Notes: generated from the sequence alone by a model not told the origin. A stretch of 41,206 bases of DNA from Shewanella sp. TC10 (GCF_009663145.1 NZ_VKHR01000045.1:3871-45076), one strand, 5' to 3'; positions 25,637 through 33,466 are shown, counted from the first letter of the stretch. Made by a program: numbers and translations.

Positions 25637-26335
25637 TTATTTGATAAATGCGAAGGCATCACCATATAAGTGAGCTTCATCGACGCCCATTTCACGGAAT
25701 ACTTCACGGGCAGCACCAACCATATCAAAACGGCCTGCGATATAGATGTCATAGCCCACTAAACTGACATAGTCTTGCTTAATTTGCTCAAGCAAATTGG
25801 CTTGTTTGCCATTCCAGTTTGCAGGTGCTTCTTCGACAACAGGCACAAACTCTAACCAGTTGTGATCAGCATGCCATTGACGAGCAATCTCTTGATAGTA
25901 CATGGCATCTTCAGTACGGCAGCCCCAATAGAATTGAGTTGGTACTGATTGTCCGAGCGCAATTTGTTGCTCAATAATGCTTTTAATATAAGAGAAACCT
26001 GTTCCGCCAGCTACCATGATACGAGGACGTTGGCTTTCAGCGCGTAAAAAAGCATTACCTGCTGGTGCTTCTATCTCAATGTAATCATTGTTTGTTAAGC
26101 GCTCAACAACTTGCATTGGATAGCTTTCAGAAACAGCTGCGCCAATATGAAGCTCAATGATTTCTGCATTAGGAGCCGAGGCAATCGAGAAAGGACGTTT
26201 GTCTTTTTCTCCCATCACGATTGATAAGTATTGCCCAGCTTGGAACTCAAAAGCCGCTTCAGGTTTAAGAAATACCTGAAAAACTGCGTCATTAAACGCG
26301 GTGACTTTTTCAACTTTACAGCGAATGGTGTTCAT
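25637..26335 (-). CDS. fre: NAD(P)H-flavin reductase Fre
   Basis: 232 residues, close to E. coli Fre (233). It reduces free flavins with NAD(P)H in the cytoplasm and has been linked with ferric reduction and ribonucleotide reductase activation. The ferredoxin-reductase-like signature RPFSIASAP binds the flavin isoalloxazine, GGTGFSYIKSI binds the nicotinamide nucleotide, and YWGCRTEDAMY and YIAGRFDMV complete the family pattern. The position next to ubiD is common in gammaproteobacteria. The intergenic region to ubiD holds a near-perfect CRP site, so fre seems to have its own regulated promoter. Confidence 0.95.
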   Translation of the reverse strand: MNTIRCKVEKVTAFNDAVFQVFLKPEAAFEFQAGQYLSIVMGEKDKRPFSIASAPNAEIIELHIGAAVSESYPMQVVERLTNNDYIEIEAPAGNAFLRAESQRPRIMVAGGTGFSYIKSIIEQQIALGQSVPTQFYWGCRTEDAMYYQEIARQWHADHNWLEFVPVVEEAPANWNGKQANLLEQIKQDYVSLVGYDIYIAGRFDMVGAAREVFREMGVDEAHLYGDAFAFIK

Positions 26336-26405
26336 CTAACGTCCTTTATGGCCCTTTCTAAGAAGGGTTATTTTCTTTTTATATGTAGGCTCTAGGTTGA
26401 GCTAG

Positions 26406-26421
26406 TGTGATATAGATCACC
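26406..26421 (-). promoter_or_regulatory. CRP/FNR-type site upstream of fre
   Basis: TGTGATATAGATCACC has TGTGA and TCAC halves spaced by six, close to the CRP consensus. It lies just beyond the ubiD stop and about 70 bases before the fre start. A minus-strand -10-like TATAAA-type sequence near 26380 is at a distance suited to class II activation. Confidence 0.75.
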
Positions 26422-26422
26422 A

Positions 26423-27904
26423 TTATAGCGTTGGAGCATCGTCAATACCTAATTCTTCCCAAATATGATCAATCTTTTCTTTCACTTTGGGGTCCATCAC
26501 AATCGGCGTTCCCCATTCTCGGTCGGTTTCACCAGGCCATTTGTTAGTGGCATCTAGACCCATTTTTGAGCCTAATCCAGCAATAGGAGAGGCGAAGTCT
26601 AAGTAATCGATAGGGGTGTTATCTACCATAACAGTGTCGCGAGTTGGGTCCATACGGGTAGTGATAGCCCAAATAACATCTTGCCAATCGCGGCAATTTA
26701 CATCTTCGTCAACAATGATAATGAACTTGGTATACATGAATTGACGTAAGAATGACCAAGCCCCCATCATCACGCGTTTGGCATGACCTGCATATTGTTT
26801 ACGAATTGAAATCACTGCCATACGATACGAGCAGCCTTCAGGCGGCAAGTAGAAGTCAATTATTTCAGGGTACTGCTTACGTAATATGGGCACGAAGACT
26901 TCATTAAGTGCAACGCCTAACATGGCTGGCTCGTCAGGTGGACGGCCTGTATAGGTGCTGTGATAAATCGCATCTTTACGTTGGGTCATATGGGTGACGG
27001 TAAAAACTGGGAATTTATCGGTTTCGTTATAGTAACCAGTGTGATCACCGTATGGCCCTTCTTCAGCCATTTCTTCAGGGTCAATATAGCCTTCTAAAAT
27101 GATTTCGCTGGTGGCGGGTACTTCTAAGTCGCAGCTTAACGCTTTACAGACTTCAGTGCGCTCGCCGCGAAGTAAACCTGCAAAAGCATATTCACTCATT
27201 GAGTCTGGCACAGGAGTAACTGCGCCTAAAATAGTCACAGGGTCTGCGCCCAGTGCCACCACAACTGGGTAGCGCTCACCAGGGTGTTTTTCTTTAAAGT
27301 CTTTAAAATCTAACGCGCCACCACGATGGTCAAGCCAGCGCATAATAAGTTTGTTTTTCCCCAGCAATTGCTGACGGTAAATACCTAAATTTTGGCGTTT
27401 TTGACGTGGACCTTTGGTGATGGTTAATCCCCAAGTCACCAGTGGTGCGACATCTCCAGGCCAACAATGTTGGACAGGTAATTTGGTTAAATCCACATCA
27501 TCACCGGTAACAACCACTTCCTGACATGGAGGGTTACGCACGGTTTTTGGCGGCATATTGAGTGCTTGCTTGAATTTAGGGATTTTCGCAATAGCATCTT
27601 TGAAGCCACTAGGCGGTTCCGGCTCTTTTAGGAATGCGAGTAACTCACCGACTTCACGAAGTGCTAATGGATCTTCTTTACCTAGTGCCATGGCAACTCG
27701 CTTTGGAGTGCCAAATAGGTTGACTAACACAGGCATACTGTTGTCTGTTGGGTTTTCGAAAAGTAGGGCTGGACCGCCTGAACGTAATACACGATCGGCA
27801 ATCTCGGTCATTTCCAAATTGGGATCAACAGGATAACTAATACGTTTCAGTTCACCGTTGGTTTCTAGGTGATCGATGAAGCTACGTAAATCCTTAAAAC
27901 TCAT
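26423..27904 (-). CDS. ubiD: 4-hydroxy-3-polyprenylbenzoate decarboxylase UbiD
   Basis: 493 residues (E. coli 497). It is the prenylated-FMN-dependent decarboxylase of ubiquinone synthesis. Conserved family stretches include NLGIYRQQLLGKNKLIMRW near the cofactor site, EGPYGDHTGYYN with the catalytic glutamate region, and KWPGETDREWG near the C-terminus. It needs prenyl-FMN from UbiX, which is not in this window. Start ATG at 27904. The neighbouring fre is downstream on the same strand, but the CRP site between them suggests at least partly separate transcription. Confidence 0.97.
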   Translation of the reverse strand: MSFKDLRSFIDHLETNGELKRISYPVDPNLEMTEIADRVLRSGGPALLFENPTDNSMPVLVNLFGTPKRVAMALGKEDPLALREVGELLAFLKEPEPPSGFKDAIAKIPKFKQALNMPPKTVRNPPCQEVVVTGDDVDLTKLPVQHCWPGDVAPLVTWGLTITKGPRQKRQNLGIYRQQLLGKNKLIMRWLDHRGGALDFKDFKEKHPGERYPVVVALGADPVTILGAVTPVPDSMSEYAFAGLLRGERTEVCKALSCDLEVPATSEIILEGYIDPEEMAEEGPYGDHTGYYNETDKFPVFTVTHMTQRKDAIYHSTYTGRPPDEPAMLGVALNEVFVPILRKQYPEIIDFYLPPEGCSYRMAVISIRKQYAGHAKRVMMGAWSFLRQFMYTKFIIIVDEDVNCRDWQDVIWAITTRMDPTRDTVMVDNTPIDYLDFASPIAGLGSKMGLDATNKWPGETDREWGTPIVMDPKVKEKIDHIWEELGIDDAPTL

Positions 27905-28050
27905 GGCTTATTCACTCGTTTATTGAAAGCTCTTTGAGGCGCACTATAGCATTTTTATAATATTGGGTTAAGCCAAGATTATTTGTTAACCGCGATTTGA
28001 GGTAAACTGATCATTATCGACTTTGGGATATTTTGCTAAGGAGTGATCAT

Positions 28051-28662
28051 ATGACAATGCAGACTCAAATGGGCTTTGTTACTTTTAAAGTGACAGCAGT
28101 GTGCTGCTTAACTGCCTTAGCTTTTATTCCATCTAGCATCAACGCAGAGTCTTTTAACTCTCACTCTATGAGAACCCTAATGGCTGAAAGTGACAGTAAA
28201 CGCCATTATTCGAGTGGTGGGGGGCGCTATTCCCGTCATTCAGGTTCATCGGTTAGATGGGGAGTCGGCTATAACAATTACTGGGGACCTAGTGTGGGCA
28301 TCGGTTGGAGTAATGGCTGGAACAATCGTTGGCATAGCCGCTGGGGCTATAATGGTTGGGGTGGAAGATGGGGGAATGGTTGGCGTTATCCATATCGATA
28401 CGATTATTACGACCGTCACTATCGCAATCAATATATGAATAATTCAGCCCCGAGATCTAATTATGTTGAGCCAGTTACTCAAGTTGAGCCACCTAAACGG
28501 ACAACAACCAGTATTCAATATGCTAAAGGGCTGACTCAGTTACCTGACAATGCTCGAGTGATCCAACGTGATGGGCAAACACTTTATCAGTGGGACGGAA
28601 AAGAGTATTACTTTGATTGGTCTACAGAGCGGTATTTTGCCCTAGAATCTCAGTCTCAATAA
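28051..28662 (+). CDS. Exported Gly/Tyr/Trp/Arg-rich protein, DUF6515-like
   Basis: 203 residues from ATG 28051, chosen for AAGGAG seven bases upstream. A signal peptide (cleavage near INAESF) is followed by a low-complexity stretch (residues 50-130) rich in Gly, Trp, Tyr, Arg, Asn and Ser, for example GWSNGWNNRW and YRYDYYDRHYRNQ. The last 45 residues form a small domain with LPDNARVIQRDGQTLYQWDGKEYYFD, similar to the C-terminus of DUF6515-type proteins. Function unknown; such proteins are often periplasmic or surface-associated. A strong terminator follows. Composition differs sharply from neighbours because of the repetitive region. Confidence 0.78.
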   Translation: MTMQTQMGFVTFKVTAVCCLTALAFIPSSINAESFNSHSMRTLMAESDSKRHYSSGGGRYSRHSGSSVRWGVGYNNYWGPSVGIGWSNGWNNRWHSRWGYNGWGGRWGNGWRYPYRYDYYDRHYRNQYMNNSAPRSNYVEPVTQVEPPKRTTTSIQYAKGLTQLPDNARVIQRDGQTLYQWDGKEYYFDWSTERYFALESQSQ

Positions 28663-29086
28663 GGCACTTTTAATGGTGCCAGTAAAAGTGCAATGAATAT
28701 GTCTATTATGACCAAGTTTAAATGTTACAGTAACATTTATGCTTGGTTATTTTTTACAGCAGAATAATTCGATGTAAATTCAAAACTGGGGTATTTAACT
28801 AAATTCACTATTTTAGGTATGTAATCGATATATATTTCCGAATAAACACTTATCTCAGATATGCTCTATCAGCATTAAGTCCTGCTTTATTGAATATTTT
28901 TATAATTAAATCATTGATTTTTAACTTATGAATTCGTATGCAATGTAGCGACTTTGTTGCTTTTATTGTTTACATGTCTATTATTTCATCATAAGCTGAT
29001 TCAACTTTAGTTGGATTAATTTATCACTTCAACGTCAATCCACATATAAAGCACACATTATAAAAATAATAATATGAGGCTGAATT
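28663..29086. other. AT-rich intergenic region with two hairpins
   Basis: A 424-base gap. At 28664-28691 GCACTTTTA / TAAAAGTGC forms a hairpin. At 28711-28759 ACCAAG plus AAATGTTAC pairs with GTAACATTT plus CTTGGT and is followed by a T tract, a good terminator for the upstream gene. The remaining 330 bases to the next start are AT-rich, probably promoter; no ORF or clear operator was seen. Confidence 0.55.
28711..28759 (+). terminator. Rho-independent terminator after the DUF6515-like gene
   Basis: Two coaxial stem parts, ACCAAG / CTTGGT and AAATGTTAC / GTAACATTT, separated by three-base internal loops, then TTATTTTTT. Confidence 0.78.
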
Positions 29087-29968
29087 GTGGGATTACTCTC
29101 TTGCTTACAACGCGCTAAATGGAACCTTGTTGTTAGCGCTATCATTTTTTCTGTTTCGACCGTATCCGCAAAGCCTCTTAATATTCCTGGTAGCCCAGAA
29201 GGGGTTTCACTGCCTATTGATTTATTAAATGAAGTCGTAAAGCGTAGTGATATTTATACTTCAATTCACCACCCTTACGGTGAAAAGGGCGACAGCACTT
29301 TTACAAAAACGGTTTACGATTTAAATGCAGGGGTATTAGATTTACTTTGGACTGCCACATCGACAGATTATGAGCAGTCACTGCAGGCGATTTATTTTCC
29401 TTTATATCGCGGCACTTTAGGGATGCGTTTGGGGATAGTTCGCCAACAGCGATTATCATTGTTTAGCGGTGTAAATAGTTTGGCGGATCTTCGGCAGTTC
29501 ACAGCGTGCCAAGGAAAAATGTGGGCTGATACACAAGTGCTTGAGTCAAACGGAGTTAAGGTATCTAAAAGCTTAGGGTATTTAAACATTTTTCCTATGC
29601 TTGAAGCGGATCGTTGTGACTATTTCCCAAGAGCAATATTTGAACCTTGGGCAGAGGTAAAGCGTGAAGCTGAATATGACTTACATGTAGAACCTAATAT
29701 TATGCTGCGCTATAAAATGCCATTCTTTTTCTTTGTGAAAGCGGGCAATAACCAATTAGCAGAGCATATCAATACCATTCTATATCAGATGTTTGAGGAT
29801 GGTGCTTACCAAGCTTTATTCAACAATGATGATGACGTTAAAAATGCCTTAACTTTAGGTCATCTTTCTAACAGAACAATTATCGATTTAGAAAACCCCA
29901 ATGTCAGTGACAAGGTGAAAGCCATCCCTGAGAAAATCTGGTTTGATCCGATTGCAGGAAATAAATAA
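29087..29968 (+). CDS. Periplasmic solute-binding-like protein paired with chemoreceptor
   Basis: 293 residues from GTG 29087 with ATGAGGC upstream. An N-terminal signal (VSAIIFSVSTVSAKP) precedes a type 2 periplasmic-binding-protein-like fold: SLPIDLLNEVVKRS, a GVLDLLWTATS segment, YFPLYRGTLGMRLGIVRQ, and the lobe-2 segment GVKVSKSLGYLNIFPMLEADRCDYFPRA. The pattern resembles bacterial solute-binding protein family 3 (amino-acid-binding type), although I cannot name the ligand. No ABC permease or ATPase is nearby. Its stop overlaps the ATG of the following chemoreceptor (TAATG), so the two are translationally coupled, and this protein is likely a ligand sensor for that receptor. Confidence 0.75.
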   Translation: MGLLSCLQRAKWNLVVSAIIFSVSTVSAKPLNIPGSPEGVSLPIDLLNEVVKRSDIYTSIHHPYGEKGDSTFTKTVYDLNAGVLDLLWTATSTDYEQSLQAIYFPLYRGTLGMRLGIVRQQRLSLFSGVNSLADLRQFTACQGKMWADTQVLESNGVKVSKSLGYLNIFPMLEADRCDYFPRAIFEPWAEVKREAEYDLHVEPNIMLRYKMPFFFFVKAGNNQLAEHINTILYQMFEDGAYQALFNNDDDVKNALTLGHLSNRTIIDLENPNVSDKVKAIPEKIWFDPIAGNK

Positions 29969-31443
29969 TGAAAACAATTACTGGGAAAATCACTTCACTG
30001 GTTATTTTGATTGTCTTACTGGTGAGCTCTATGTTGGCTGGGATAAATTATTGGAGTAATCGTGATAGCTTGCTTAATGAATATCAACAGCAACAAAACA
30101 GCATAACTGAGCAACTAAAAGTTATTTTAAAAGAGCCGGTTTTTGTTTATGACAAAGATGCAATTAATTCAATTATTTCGGCCTTAGTTCATCAGCCATT
30201 AATCGCTTCTATTAAGGTCGTTGATCAACGAAACCGTCAAATGGGACAAACAAGTACTGAGCAATCCATTGATGATAATGGCGCCGTAGATATTATTTGG
30301 GAAAACAAGAAAATTGGTACTGTTCATATTGGTTTCTCGAAAGAAAGTGTCAATCAAGCCTTGAGTGATATATTGTTTCAAGCCTTGTTCTCAACCTTAT
30401 TTACTTTAGTTGTCTTAGTCATCCTACTGGTGGTTGTAGTGCGTAAAGTCATGGTTGAGCCGTTACTTGAAGTTAATAATGTTTTAGCTGATATTGCCGG
30501 AGTCGGGGGCAACTTAACCGCTAGGATCCCAGTTAAACGAACAGATGAAATTGGTCAATTGGCCACTAACTTCAATAGTTTTATCAGCACAGTACAAGAT
30601 ATTATTACTGATATAGCTGATGCTGAAGAGCAGCTGAAACAAGTTTCAATTGAAGTTAAAAATATTAATCAAAAAGCGATACAAGGTAATGCAAAGCAAA
30701 GCGATTTAACCTCAGTTTCCTTATCAAATTTGCATCAACTGGATTTAGCGACTAAAGAAATAGCCACTAATTCTGAATCCACTTCACTTAAAAGTCAGCA
30801 GGCCTATAAATTATCGGTAGATAGCCAAAAAGACATTCATGACAATATTGAACAAGTGAAATTATTGGTAGAAAACTTAGATAAAACGGCTTTAGAAGTG
30901 ACAGAGCTTAAACAGGCCAGTGACAATATTGGTAAAGTGCTTGATGTAATAACTGGCATTGCTGAGCAAACCAATTTATTAGCGCTCAATGCGGCAATTG
31001 AAGCTGCAAGAGCAGGAGAGTCAGGTCGAGGCTTTGCGGTTGTTGCTGATGAAGTTAGAGCTCTTGCCAGTAAAACTCATCATTCAACGACAGAGATCCA
31101 ATCGATTATCAGTCATTTGCAGCAACAAGCTGAGACGTCTTACCAAGCCACTATTACCAGTAAAGACTTAGTTGCGGTCACGATAGAAACGACCCATAAA
31201 ACCGGCGACTCACTGCAGCAAATCACCGATGAAATGAATAGCATTAATGACATGATCACTATGATTGCGAGTGCTTGTGAAGAGCAGGCGAATGTCACAT
31301 CTACCGTATCGACTGACATGCAAGTGATTAGTGAGGGGGCACTGTCATTAACTGATGATGCCGAGCAATTAAAGGAAACTACTGCTCATTTGATTGACGT
31401 ATCTAAGCAAATGGAATCGCAAATTAAGCGTTTTAGCTATTAA
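29968..31443 (+). CDS. Methyl-accepting chemotaxis protein
   Basis: 491 residues. Membrane helix 1 (residues 8-27), a small periplasmic domain of about 110 residues with KEPVFVYDKDAINSIISAL, membrane helix 2 (about 135-157), a HAMP domain (LLEVNNVLADIAGVGGNLTARIP) and a long cytoplasmic coiled coil. The signalling hairpin is intact: GIAEQTNLLALNAAIEAARAGESGRGFAVVADEVRALA. The periplasmic part resembles the small sensor seen in MCPs that work with a separate binding protein. No C-terminal CheR-binding pentapeptide is seen. It overlaps the upstream solute-binding gene by one base. A strong terminator follows at 31520. Confidence 0.93.
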   Translation: MKTITGKITSLVILIVLLVSSMLAGINYWSNRDSLLNEYQQQQNSITEQLKVILKEPVFVYDKDAINSIISALVHQPLIASIKVVDQRNRQMGQTSTEQSIDDNGAVDIIWENKKIGTVHIGFSKESVNQALSDILFQALFSTLFTLVVLVILLVVVVRKVMVEPLLEVNNVLADIAGVGGNLTARIPVKRTDEIGQLATNFNSFISTVQDIITDIADAEEQLKQVSIEVKNINQKAIQGNAKQSDLTSVSLSNLHQLDLATKEIATNSESTSLKSQQAYKLSVDSQKDIHDNIEQVKLLVENLDKTALEVTELKQASDNIGKVLDVITGIAEQTNLLALNAAIEAARAGESGRGFAVVADEVRALASKTHHSTTEIQSIISHLQQQAETSYQATITSKDLVAVTIETTHKTGDSLQQITDEMNSINDMITMIASACEEQANVTSTVSTDMQVISEGALSLTDDAEQLKETTAHLIDVSKQMESQIKRFSY

Positions 31444-31519
31444 TTTCAATTTACTGTGAAGTTTTGGCGCTCCGATTCAATTAGTCGCGACAGAATAACA
31501 ACCTGAACACTAGAAAGGT

Positions 31520-31554
31520 AAAAGCCCTAATGAATCCATTTCATTAGGGCTTTT
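31520..31554 (+). terminator. Rho-independent terminator after the chemoreceptor gene
   Basis: AAAAGCCCTAATGA / TCATTAGGGCTTTT (31520-31533 and 31541-31554), a perfect 14-base stem with a seven-base loop. It insulates the following repeat array from chemoreceptor transcription on the plus strand. Confidence 0.9.
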
Positions 31555-31582
31555 GTTGTTGCATTGTCTTCCGACATTTTAT

Positions 31583-32880
31583 CGTTACATATTATTATTT
31601 TTATTCCCTGTAACGTACTTCAAAATAGCCGCTGTTGTTCTATGGGGGTAACAACAGCAATTATTAAGAATGAACTGACAAACTTGCCTGTCATTATATT
31701 TTTATTATCCCTTCCCAATTGCTTTCGCTGATGAGAAGTCAAGCAAGTTTGTCGTAGCACTTTACGCTGTGAACCTAACCTAAATTACTCTTAGGTTCAG
31801 CATAATAAATTGACAAGATATGTTGTTAGTTTTAACTCTCGCTGGGGATCGAAAGCTAAACAACTTATCTTGCCTAAACCGCTAATGATTATTGAGTAAC
31901 TCGCTTAACTTAGTTGTTCAATAAAACATTATAAAATTGACAAGAAGAGTGACTGTTATTATCTAACCATAACTGCCTAATGTTCGCTGGGGGACGAATA
32001 TTAAAGCCACTTTTCTTGCCTGAACCGCTAATGATCTCTCGAGACAAATCACTCACCAATCTGCTCAAAATCTCACTGTAAAATTGACAAGTAAGTCGCT
32101 ATCAATGCCTAACTTGACTGCTTAACTCTCGATGGGGGCCGAAAGCTAAAGCGACTTATCTTGCCTGAACCGCTAATGATGAATTGAGACAAATTAGCTA
32201 ATTGCTCAAATCATCACTATAAAATTGACAAGTAAGTCGCTATCAATGTCTAACTTGACTGCTTAACTCTCGATGGGGGCGAAAGCTAAAGCGACTTATC
32301 TTGCCTGAACCGCTAATGATGAATTGAGACAAACCAGCTAACTGCTCAAATCTTCACTATAAAATTGACAAGAAAGTCGCTATCAATACCTAACTTGACT
32401 GCTTAACTCTCGATGGGGGCCGAAAGCTAAAGCGACTTATCTTGCCTGAACCGCTAATGATGAGTTGAGACAAACTAGCTAACTGCTCAAATCGTCACTA
32501 TAAAATTGACAAGTAAGTCGCTATCAATGTCTAACTTGACTGCTTAACTCTCGATGGGGGCCGAAAGTTAAAGCGACTTATCTTGCCTGAACCGCTAATG
32601 ATGAGTTGAGACAAACTAGCTAATTGCTCAAATCGTCACTGTAAAATTGACAAGAAAGTCGCTATCAATGTCTAACTTGACTGCTTAACTCTCGATGGGG
32701 GCCGAAAGCTAAAGCGACTTATCTTGCCTGAACCGCTAATGATGAATTGAGACAAACTAGCCAACTGCTCAAATCATCACTATAAAATTGACAAGAAAGT
32801 CGCTATCAATAATTACTTGATTGTTGAACTTCCGATGGGGGCCGAAAGTTAACACGACTTATCTTGCCTGAACTGCTAAC
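31583..32880. repeat. Tandem array of about ten structured two-domain repeat units
   Basis: Non-coding. Units begin (TTGACAAG or its equivalent) at about 31631, 31675, 31810, 31937, 32084, 32225, 32365, 32506, 32647 and 32788. The six central spacings are 147, 141, 140, 141, 141 and 141 bases. A full unit contains a basal stem (CAAG-TAAGTCGCT pairing with AGCGACTTA-T-CTTG), enclosing a small hairpin with loop TGYCTAAC and a second hairpin with loop ATGGGGGC. A linker CCTGAACCGCTAATGAT follows, then a separate hairpin (TTGAG-CAA / TTG-CTCAA, extended by TGATGA / TCATCA). The first four units differ greatly in sequence, yet their stems still pair, for example GTTAT/ATAAC, TTCG/CGAA and GAACCTAA/TTAGGTTC. 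The last unit ends after its basal stem and is followed by an AT hairpin and seven Ts. RNA or single-stranded DNA function is not decided by the sequence. Confidence 0.9.
31937..32083. ncRNA. Divergent array unit with compensatory changes (example unit)
   Basis: This 147-base unit shows the fold best. Its basal stem is CAAGAAGAGTGACT with AGCCACTTTTCTTG (12 pairs, one wobble, one mismatch). The inner hairpins are GTTAT-TATCTAACC-ATAAC and TAATGTTCG-CTGGGGGA-CGAATATTA. Compared with the central units nearly every stem base has changed on both sides, while CTAAC and TGGGG stay in the loops. Labelled ncRNA as a hypothesis; the same pairing could act in single-stranded DNA. Confidence 0.45.
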
Positions 32881-32917
32881 GAACCAATTTGTAAATTTAA
32901 TTCATTTTTTTATTTCG

Positions 32918-33175
32918 TTAATTACCATTGATCGCAACGAGTTGCTGGTTAAGCTGAGACAACTTACGTTGTAAATGAGCTATCTCAGAAGTAATGGCAC
33001 TTTTTTTCATATTAGATACAGGCTTGATATCTTTTTTTCTTACCCATTGGTAAATGGTTTTAGCTGACACACTGTACCGTTTAGCAACATCTGAAATTAA
33101 ACGATTATCTTGCTGCACTTCTTTGATTACTTGCTGCTTAAGTTCGCTTGAATATACTCTGTTTAATGCTGTCAT
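32918..33175 (-). CDS. Orphan IS3-OrfA-like helix-turn-helix protein
   Basis: 85 residues. Residues 8-50 form a HTH_Tnp_1-type domain (YSSELKQQVIKEVQQDNRLISDVAKRYSVSAKTIYQWVRKKD), as in OrfA of IS3-family elements. Residues 60-82 form a short leucine-zipper-like coil (EIAHLQRKLSQLNQQL). No OrfB integrase (DDE) gene follows and no terminal inverted repeats or target duplication were seen. Instead, 38 bases after its stop the structured repeat array starts. OrfA proteins bind DNA and often dimerise, so it may have been domesticated to bind the array or its promoter. The alternative, a decayed IS3 fragment, is weakened by the intact short frame and clean C-terminus. Ribosome binding site is weak (TAGGTAG). 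Confidence 0.78.
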   Translation of the reverse strand: MTALNRVYSSELKQQVIKEVQQDNRLISDVAKRYSVSAKTIYQWVRKKDIKPVSNMKKSAITSEIAHLQRKLSQLNQQLVAINGN

Positions 33176-33291
33176 AACGCTACCTACTGCTCTGCTTATT
33201 ACTGCTAATATTTGGTTTTTAATTGCTACTTATCTTGGCTAACAATCAAAATCAACTTACAAGGTTATTAAATAAACCAGATGATTAAGAA

Positions 33292-33399
33292 CTACTTTTT
33301 ATTGATGTTGTTATCAACATCCCAACAGCTATAGCCGAGGTGATTAAAGAAGTTCCATTGATACTGGCATTGCTCAAAAATTACTTTTAAATGATTCAT
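33292..33399 (-). CDS. Possible 35-residue small protein upstream of the HTH gene
   Basis: A short minus-strand frame, ATG at 33399-33397 and TAG at 33294-33292. AAGGAGAT lies six bases before the ATG, the best ribosome binding site in this accessory stretch. The peptide starts MNHLKVIFEQCQYQWNFF and continues HLGYSCWDVDNNINKK: aromatic-rich, two cysteines, no membrane helix. It resembles no protein I know. It precedes the HTH gene by 116 bases in the same direction, so the two could share a transcript. It could also be a leader peptide or chance. Confidence 0.45.
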   Translation of the reverse strand: MNHLKVIFEQCQYQWNFFNHLGYSCWDVDNNINKK

Positions 33400-33438
33400 G
33401 CTTATCTCCTTCATCATGCTCTTTGCTTTTAATTTGCT

Positions 33439-33466
33439 GTTATAAAACAGGTCCTATTTACTCAAA
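33439..33466 (-). promoter_or_regulatory. Candidate promoter for the small ORF/HTH transcript
   Basis: On the minus strand TTTGAG (33466-33461) and TATAAC (33444-33439) are 16 bases apart, giving a fair sigma-70 promoter about 40 bases before the small ORF. Prediction by eye only. Confidence 0.35.

Noticed and set aside
31583..32880. CRISPR array or TIGR-type guide array
   Set aside because: The unit is 140-141 bases and the whole unit is conserved; there are no variable spacers between short constant repeats, and no Cas or Tas gene lies nearby.
31583..32880. Type III toxin-antitoxin (ToxIN-like) RNA repeats
   Set aside because: Those repeats are about 35-40 bases, lie upstream of an endoribonuclease toxin and end in a terminator before it. 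Here the units are far longer and the neighbouring protein is an HTH protein with no toxin features.
31583..32880. Integron attC sites or cassette array
   Set aside because: No RYYYAAC/GTTRRRY core sites bound the units, no cassettes separate them, and no integrase gene is in the window.
32918..33175. Complete IS3-family insertion sequence
   Set aside because: Only an OrfA-like frame is present; there is no DDE OrfB, no terminal inverted repeats and no target duplication that I could find.
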